A DNA stretch of 9,597 nt from Acetobacteraceae bacterium (lineage in GTDB: Bacteria; Pseudomonadota; Alphaproteobacteria; Acetobacterales; Acetobacteraceae), in assembly GCA_947462945.1 (NCBI GenBank), contig CANHTE010000018.1, forward strand, positions 1 through 9,597, read 5' to 3'. Shown piece by piece: positions 6,786 through 9,597 of this stretch (positions are counted from its first letter, which is position 1; every line of letters begins with the position of its first letter). A program made the translations under genes and the position numbers. The notes beneath the pieces are model-generated. The model was not told the origin of the DNA and did not search any database. It worked only from the letters and a program-made list of their open reading frames with translations.

Positions 6786-7355
6786 TTAAGGCCCTTTGCC
6801 CCGCGCGGCGTTCCGCATCGCCTCACGCCCGATCGTTCCAAGCCCGAAAGGCTCGATCACCGTGAGCCGAGCGTATTTGGCGACCAGGACGGCCGGCACG
6901 CTCATCGCCGCATGGTTGTATTGCAGGGCGGCCTGATTGAATGCGTCCTGCGCCGCTGTGATCTCGTCATCCAATCGCTCGAAGCGCGCCTGGAGGCGCT
7001 GGAAGCCGGGGTCCATGGCAAGATCCGACTGGGTCTTTGCCAGGGCGAAGACGCGCATCATCGCATTCGCCAATCGCGTTTCCGCCTGGCTGGTGATCAT
7101 CGGCGATAAATCGGCCTTGAGGGCGGCATTGCGGGCCGTCATCATCGCCTCCGTCAGGCGCTTTTGGGCGGGGGCACGGCTCAGAACGAGCTGGGCGAGA
7201 GGAGCCGCCAGATCGTGCCGCTGCTGGAGCGCCTTCCCGAGCGGACCCCAGCTGGTGATCGCACCACGTCGCAAACTGCTCAGGCGCCGGTGCATCAGGG
7301 TGATCCACAGGCCCAGGATCAACAGGACCGCCGGTATAAACCATTCCAGCACCAT
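6786..7355 (-). CDS. lemA: LemA family protein
   Basis: A 189-residue LemA-family protein: a short membrane anchor followed by a cytoplasmic helical bundle. Residues about 4-21 (EWFIPAVLLILGLWITLM) form one transmembrane segment. SWGPLGKALQQRHDLAAPLAQLV (35-57) corresponds to the family signature of an aromatic residue, then LxxR and DLxPxL. LANAMMRVFALAKTQSDLAMDPGFQRLQ and the following DDEITAAQDAFNQAALQYN (to residue 147) match the conserved central helices ending in YN. SVPAVLVAKY and a Phe-Gly near residues 170-171 match the usual C-terminal motif. ATG at 7355 has only a weak upstream AAAGG. Members are widespread but poorly understood and linked to membrane stress. The next gene on the strand is the unrecognised membrane/coiled-coil protein. 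Confidence 0.9.
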   Translation of the reverse strand: MVLEWFIPAVLLILGLWITLMHRRLSSLRRGAITSWGPLGKALQQRHDLAAPLAQLVLSRAPAQKRLTEAMMTARNAALKADLSPMITSQAETRLANAMMRVFALAKTQSDLAMDPGFQRLQARFERLDDEITAAQDAFNQAALQYNHAAMSVPAVLVAKYARLTVIEPFGLGTIGREAMRNAARGKGP

Positions 7356-7444
7356 GCGAATTCAGACCTTTCGATCCGGCGGAGCCGTCGTTCAGGCGGC
7401 TTCGTGCGGATGAATGAAGCGGCGTCCCAAACTTCAGCCAGACC

Positions 7445-7475
7445 TTGCACCGATCCGCTGGCGCAGCTGTAACAT
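7445..7475 (+). promoter_or_regulatory. Possible sigma-70 promoter for rpmE
   Basis: TTGCAC (7445-7450) and TAACAT (7470-7475) resemble -35 and -10 boxes, although the 19-base spacer is long. If used, the rpmE mRNA would have a leader of roughly 180 bases. Confidence 0.3.
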
Positions 7476-7504
7476 GCAAAAGAATATTCCAGGCTCGGAC
7501 CTGC

Positions 7505-7551
7505 GCGCCAGGGGCCTCTTTGGGGGGGGGGGGGAAGGCGGCCCCTTGCGC
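7505..7551 (+). promoter_or_regulatory. Leader hairpin with a 13-G run in its loop
   Basis: GCGC-c-AGGGGCC (7505-7516) pairs with GGCCCCT-t-GCGC (7540-7551), giving 11 pairs and one C/T mismatch. The loop contains CTCTTT and an unbroken run of 13 G (7522-7534). The hairpin is followed by two T4 runs (7557-7560, 7565-7568), not immediately adjacent. It may be an attenuator-like or autoregulatory leader of L31, or simply structured intergenic DNA. Confidence 0.5.
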
Positions 7552-7665
7552 CGTCCTTTTCCGATTTTGCCGGGCGTGCTTGCCATCGAGGCGGGGATGA
7601 CCTAACCCACCCGCTTCAACGGCTGGGCAGCCATCGCCGCCTGCCGCATTCCCGAAAGCCGGATC

Positions 7666-7893
7666 ATGAAGCCCGACATCCACCCTGCCTATCACGAATT
7701 GACCGTCATCATGACCGACGGCACAACCTTCAAGACCCGCACCGCGGGCGGCAAGCCGGGCGAGACCCTGCGCCTGGACATCGACCCCAAGAGCCATCCG
7801 GCCTGGACGGGTGTGCAGCGCATCATGGACACGGGCGGCCAGGTCGCCAAGTTCAACAAGAAGTTTGCCGGCATCGGCATGCGCAAGGGCTGA
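7666..7893 (+). CDS. rpmE: 50S ribosomal protein L31
   Basis: A 75-residue L31, a component of the large ribosomal subunit at the inter-subunit bridge region. The alphaproteobacterial pattern is clear: [20 protein letters not shown], then [26 protein letters not shown] and a basic C-terminus ([14 protein letters not shown]). It has no cysteines, so it is the zinc-independent form. The start is fixed by the family N-terminus; the Shine-Dalgarno is weak (GGA very close to the ATG). It is a single-gene unit with a long structured leader and its own terminator. Confidence 0.97.
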   Translation: MKPDIHPAYHELTVIMTDGTTFKTRTAGGKPGETLRLDIDPKSHPAWTGVQRIMDTGGQVAKFNKKFAGIGMRKG

Positions 7894-7922
7894 ACAGCCC
7901 TGACTGCTGCATGATATTGTGG

Positions 7923-7951
7923 AACGCCCTGGCCCATGGCCAGGGCGTTTT
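7923..7951 (+). terminator. Intrinsic terminator of rpmE
   Basis: AACGCCCTGGCC and GGCCAGGGCGTT form a perfect 12-bp stem with a CAT loop (7923-7949), merging into TTTT (7948-7951), 29 bases after the rpmE stop. It separates rpmE from the hsp20 promoter immediately downstream. Confidence 0.92.
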
Positions 7952-7968
7952 GCTGCGTGGACCCGCCC

Positions 7969-7997
7969 CTTGAAAGCGGCCTGCGGCCATTCCAGAT
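7969..7997 (+). promoter_or_regulatory. RpoH (sigma-32) type heat-shock promoter of hsp20
   Basis: CTTGAAA (7969-7975) is an exact match to the sigma-32 -35 consensus. After 14 bases TTCCAGAT (7990-7997) is a partial match to the CCCCATnT -10. An alternative GGCCATTC (7985-7992) would have a 9-base spacer, which is too short. Transcription would start near 8003-8006, giving a leader of about 110 bases before the hsp20 ATG. Confidence 0.65.
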
Positions 7998-8010
7998 CTC
8001 CCCCGCCAAG

Positions 8011-8111
8011 GCGCCGTCAGGGCCTCGGCGCGGATCCGGCCAGGCATCGCCCAGATGGGGATGCGCCAGACGGAACGCTCAACCCGAACCTTGCTACCGC
8101 AGGAGGTTCTC
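8011..8111 (+). promoter_or_regulatory. ROSE-like RNA thermometer in the hsp20 leader
   Basis: Three consecutive hairpins fill the leader. The first is GCGCCG/CGGCGC (8011-8016 with 8026-8031). The second is GCATC-g-CCC, loop AGAT, GGG-GATGC (8044-8064). The last covers the ribosome-binding site: GAACC (8086-8090) pairs GGTTC (8105-8109), and TTGCT (8091-8095) faces AGGA (8101-8104) with a bulged G, around the loop ACCGC. U(U/C)GCU opposite the Shine-Dalgarno AGGA with one unpaired G is the hallmark of ROSE thermometers, which block small heat-shock protein translation at low temperature and melt on heating. The downstream gene is of exactly that class. Confidence 0.82.
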
Positions 8112-8112
8112 C

Positions 8113-8586
8113 ATGAGTGCTGTTGATTTTTCCCCGCTTCTTCGGACCGCCATCGGCTTTGACCGCTTCGCCCGCTTGCTGGACGGGGCACGCATCCAAT
8201 CCGAAGCCCCGGCCTATCCGCCCTACAATATCGAGGTCACCGGCGAGGACAGCTACGTGCTGACCATGGCCGTGGCGGGATTTGGCCCCGATGACATCGA
8301 ACTCGTGGTGCGCGAGGACACGCTGCACATCGCCGGCAAGGCGCCCGCGGGTGAGGGTGAGGCCCGCCGCTATGTCCATCGGGGCATCGCCGGCCGCGCC
8401 TTCGAGCGCCGTTTTGTCCTGGCTGACCATCTGGCCGTGCAGGGCGCGCGCATCGAAAACGGCCTGCTGCACGTGGCCTTGCAGCGTATCGTTCCCGAGG
8501 CGCTGAAGCCGCGCCGCATCCCCATCGCGACCAGCGCGCCGCCTTCGGGGCCATCAGGCCAGGTGACCATCGATCAGGCCGCTTAG
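8113..8586 (+). CDS. Hsp20 / IbpA-type small heat-shock protein
   Basis: A 157-residue ATP-independent holdase chaperone. The N-terminal arm has FDRFARLLDG (16-25). The alpha-crystallin domain runs from about 36 to 130: PPYNIEVTGEDSYVLTMAVAGF, then DDIELVVREDTLHIAGKAP, then the dimerisation region with GIAGRAFERRFVLADHLAVQGARIENGLLHVAL. RIVPEALKPRRIPI (125-138) is the usual end of the IbpA-type domain. The tail is Ser/Pro/Gly-rich. ATG at 8113 has a perfect AGGAGG at 8101-8106, which is also part of the ROSE-like hairpin. Regulation is predicted at two levels: an RpoH promoter and RNA melting. Confidence 0.96.
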   Translation: MSAVDFSPLLRTAIGFDRFARLLDGARIQSEAPAYPPYNIEVTGEDSYVLTMAVAGFGPDDIELVVREDTLHIAGKAPAGEGEARRYVHRGIAGRAFERRFVLADHLAVQGARIENGLLHVALQRIVPEALKPRRIPIATSAPPSGPSGQVTIDQAA

Positions 8587-8593
8587 CCAAAAC

Positions 8594-8621
8594 GAGGGGA
8601 GGGGCCTTTGCCCCTCTCCTC
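8594..8621 (-). terminator. Terminator between convergent hsp20 and DUF1192 genes
   Basis: GAGGGGAGGGGC (8594-8605) and GCCCCTCTCCTC (8610-8621) pair over 12 bp with one G-T wobble and a 4-base loop. On the minus strand the stem is followed by GTTTTGG, a short T tract, so it best serves the DUF1192 gene, whose stop it includes. It may also slow transcription from hsp20. Confidence 0.7.
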
Positions 8622-8817
8622 ACCCCTCCGGCTTGCGGAAAAACGCCTCCGCCGCCGCGCGCTGATGCCCCCGGGCTGCGATTGCCGCATCGGCACGGGC
8701 GATTTCCGCCGTGAGTTCGACGATATAGGCGCGTAAATCCTCAGCCGACCAGCCTTCGATCAGGGCAGGTTGGAACGCGGTGCGCGGCTTGGGGCGGGGT
8801 TCATCCTCAAAGATCAT
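8620..8817 (-). CDS. DUF1192 family small protein
   Basis: A 65-residue acidic/helical protein. It begins MIFEDEPRPKPRTAFQPALI, then has WSAEDLRAYIVELTAEIARADAAI (about 23-46), a short coiled coil, and ends with RAAAEAFFRKPEG. This is the layout of DUF1192, small proteins common in Alphaproteobacteria with no assigned role. ATG at 8817 has AAGGAGA 6 bases upstream, which decides the start. It diverges from the trcR-like gene with 114 bp between and appears to share that gene's -10 region. Confidence 0.85.
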   Translation of the reverse strand: MIFEDEPRPKPRTAFQPALIEGWSAEDLRAYIVELTAEIARADAAIAARGHQRAAAEAFFRKPEG

Positions 8818-8842
8818 CTTGGCTCTCCTTGCAGGACAGGGC

Positions 8843-8871
8843 TTGGCCCGGGCCGGGGGGACCAGTATAGG
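8843..8871. promoter_or_regulatory. Divergent promoters sharing one -10 element
   Basis: Plus strand: TTGGCC (8843-8848), 17-base spacer, TATAGG (8866-8871), directed at the trcR-like gene. Minus strand: the same bases read TATACT (8869-8864), a near-consensus -10 directed at DUF1192, with no good -35. The predicted leaders are about 55 and 40 bases. Confidence 0.5.
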
Positions 8872-8931
8872 GCATGCACAGCCAGGGTGCGCCATTGGGC
8901 CGCCCTCCCCCCAATCCTTGGAACCATTCCC

Positions 8932-9504
8932 ATGGCCCAGCCCCTGATGCCCAAGGCCACCGCCGTGTGGCTGATCGAAAAGACCTCCCTCTCCTTCGAG
9001 CAGATCGCCGATTTCGTGCAGATGCACCCGCTGGAGGTTCAGGCGATTGCGGATGGCGAGGTGGCGCAAGGCATCATCGGTTATGACCCGGTGACCAATA
9101 TGCAGGTGACGCGAGAGGATATCATCCGCTGCGAGGCGGATTCCTCGGCGCGCCTCGTGCTTTCGGCGGTGGCGTCGCCCGTGCCGAAGGGCCGCGGCAA
9201 GGGCGGCCGATATACGCCGGTTGCCAAGCGAAATGACCGGCCGGACGGCATCGCCTGGCTGCTGCGCAACCACCCCGAATTGCCGGATGCGCAGGTCGGC
9301 AAGCTGCTGGGCACCACCAAGGAGACCATCCAGAAGGTCCGGGACCGCAGCCATTGGAACAGCGCGAACATCAAGCCGCGTGACCCCGTCATTCTGGGCC
9401 TCTGCACCCAGAGCGCATTGAATGCCTCGGTTTCGGCCGTGCAGGAGAAGTTGCGGGCAGAGGGCATCGCCATCCCCGCGCCCCTGCCTGCCGAGCCGGA
9501 TTGA
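8932..9504 (+). CDS. trcR: DUF1013 / TrcR-type transcriptional regulator
   Basis: A 190-residue member of the DUF1013 family, nearly confined to Alphaproteobacteria and annotated as cell-cycle transcriptional regulator TrcR. Two helix-turn-helix-like segments are visible: TAVWLIEKTSLSFEQIADFV with HPLEVQAIADGE (10-43), and DGIAWLLRNHPELPDAQVGK followed by LLGTTKETIQKVRDRSHW (105-142). The basic linker GRGKGGRYTPVAKR (87-100) joins them, and a conserved-looking NIKPRDPVILGLCTQ follows. The ATG at 8932 matches the family start MAQPLMPKATAVWLIEKT; upstream in-frame sequence is poor. The Shine-Dalgarno is weak. The leader holds a 6-bp stem ATTGGG/CCCAAT (8894-8899 with 8910-8915). DNA binding is expected from the family, not shown here. 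Confidence 0.9.
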   Translation: MAQPLMPKATAVWLIEKTSLSFEQIADFVQMHPLEVQAIADGEVAQGIIGYDPVTNMQVTREDIIRCEADSSARLVLSAVASPVPKGRGKGGRYTPVAKRNDRPDGIAWLLRNHPELPDAQVGKLLGTTKETIQKVRDRSHWNSANIKPRDPVILGLCTQSALNASVSAVQEKLRAEGIAIPAPLPAEPD

Positions 9505-9538
9505 AGCCGGAAGCCTGAAGCCTGCTGGCTGCGCCGCG

Positions 9539-9597
9539 TCAGTTTGCGCGTCGCAGCTTTTCCATCTCCTCCTTGAGATGGAGTTTTTCGACCTTGA
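9539..9597 (-). CDS. YdcH/DUF465-like small protein, 3' end only
   Basis: Minus-strand frame open from the right edge to a TGA at 9541-9539. The visible C-terminus KVEKLHLKEEMEKLRRAN resembles the end of DUF465 (YdcH-like) proteins, short helical-hairpin proteins that end in LKxEKLxLKxEI-type helices. Only 18 codons are present, so the call rests on this signature. It is convergent with the trcR-like gene, 34 bp apart. Confidence 0.6.
   Translation of the reverse strand, partial: KVEKLHLKEEMEKLRRAN
9561..9588 (+). terminator. Possible terminator of the trcR-like gene inside the opposing CDS
   Basis: TCCATCTC (9561-9568) pairs with GAGATGGA (9575-9582) over 8 bp with a 6-base loop, followed by G and TTTTT (9584-9588). 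It looks like an intrinsic terminator on the plus strand, 57 bases after the trcR-like stop, but lies inside the last codons of the minus-strand gene. Confidence 0.45.

Larger units (their letters stand above)
7356..7665. other. 310-bp intergenic leader between lemA and rpmE
   Basis: No convincing gene lies here. It carries the upstream region of lemA (minus side), a possible rpmE promoter (7445-7475) and a long rpmE leader with a strong hairpin around a 13-G run. The open frames across it have no coding character. Confidence 0.7.

Noticed and set aside
7363..7446. CAGACCTT repeated twice, 76 bp apart, upstream of lemA
   Set aside because: An 8-mer pair is expected by chance at this spacing and has no further symmetry.
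7414..7605. Plus-strand small ORF in the rpmE leader
   Set aside because: No ribosome-binding site; part of its sequence is translated from the homopolymer; no protein-like character.
6967..7797. Minus-strand open frame spanning lemA, the leader and rpmE
   Set aside because: Overlaps two well-supported genes on both strands and crosses the G13 run; composition is low-complexity.
7985..7992. GGCCATTC as the sigma-32 -10 box
   Set aside because: It contains CCAT but would leave only 9 bases after CTTGAAA, too short compared with the usual spacer.
7936..8112. In-frame upstream extension of hsp20
   Set aside because: The extension begins within the rpmE terminator and crosses the promoter and hairpins; AGGAGG supports the start at 8113.
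8770..8931. In-frame upstream extension of the trcR-like gene
   Set aside because: It overlaps the opposing DUF1192 gene and the promoter; the family N-terminus begins at 8932.

Overview
The window is GC-rich DNA with dense, short-spaced genes. It reads as an alphaproteobacterial chromosome, most likely Rhodospirillales/Acetobacteraceae-like. Three alphaproteobacterial markers support this: a DUF1013/TrcR-type regulator, a DUF1192 small protein and an alphaproteobacterial-type ribosomal protein L31. The lineage is inferred from protein character, not from a database search. I see no tRNA, rRNA, CRISPR array, transposase or phage gene.

Layout. (1) Positions 3-2647, plus strand: the 3' part of an M3-family oligoendopeptidase (PepF type), translationally coupled by a TTGA overlap to an ABC1/AarF/UbiB-type kinase-like protein. 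(2) Positions 2648-3512: gene-poor DNA with, on the minus strand, a small secreted-protein ORF whose frame breaks at a C-run, and eroded coding-like sequence behind it. (3) Positions 3513-5693: a cupin (plus) convergent with an MpaB/DUF2236 oxygenase-like gene (minus), which diverges from a short-chain dehydrogenase (plus). A 13-bp direct repeat lies in the divergent gap. (4) Positions 5694-7355, minus strand: a LemA-family membrane protein followed by an unrecognised 342-residue protein with a hydrophobic hairpin and a C-terminal coiled coil. (5) Positions 7356-7951: a 310-bp intergenic leader with a 13-G run in the loop of a strong hairpin, then rpmE (L31) and a very clear intrinsic terminator. 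(6) Positions 7952-8586: a small heat-shock protein (Hsp20) with an RpoH-like promoter and a ROSE-like RNA thermometer over its Shine-Dalgarno sequence. (7) Positions 8587-9597: a DUF1192 gene divergent from the trcR-like gene, apparently sharing one symmetric -10 element, then the 3' end of a YdcH/DUF465-like small gene on the minus strand.

Most genes are housekeeping or stress-related and do not form one pathway. The best-supported regulatory unit is the hsp20 leader: heat-shock promoter, stacked hairpins and a final hairpin in which TTGCT faces the AGGA of the ribosome-binding site. The most plausible uncharacterised protein pair is LemA plus the 342-residue protein. I found no clear large novel system such as a defence island, biosynthetic cluster or mobile element.
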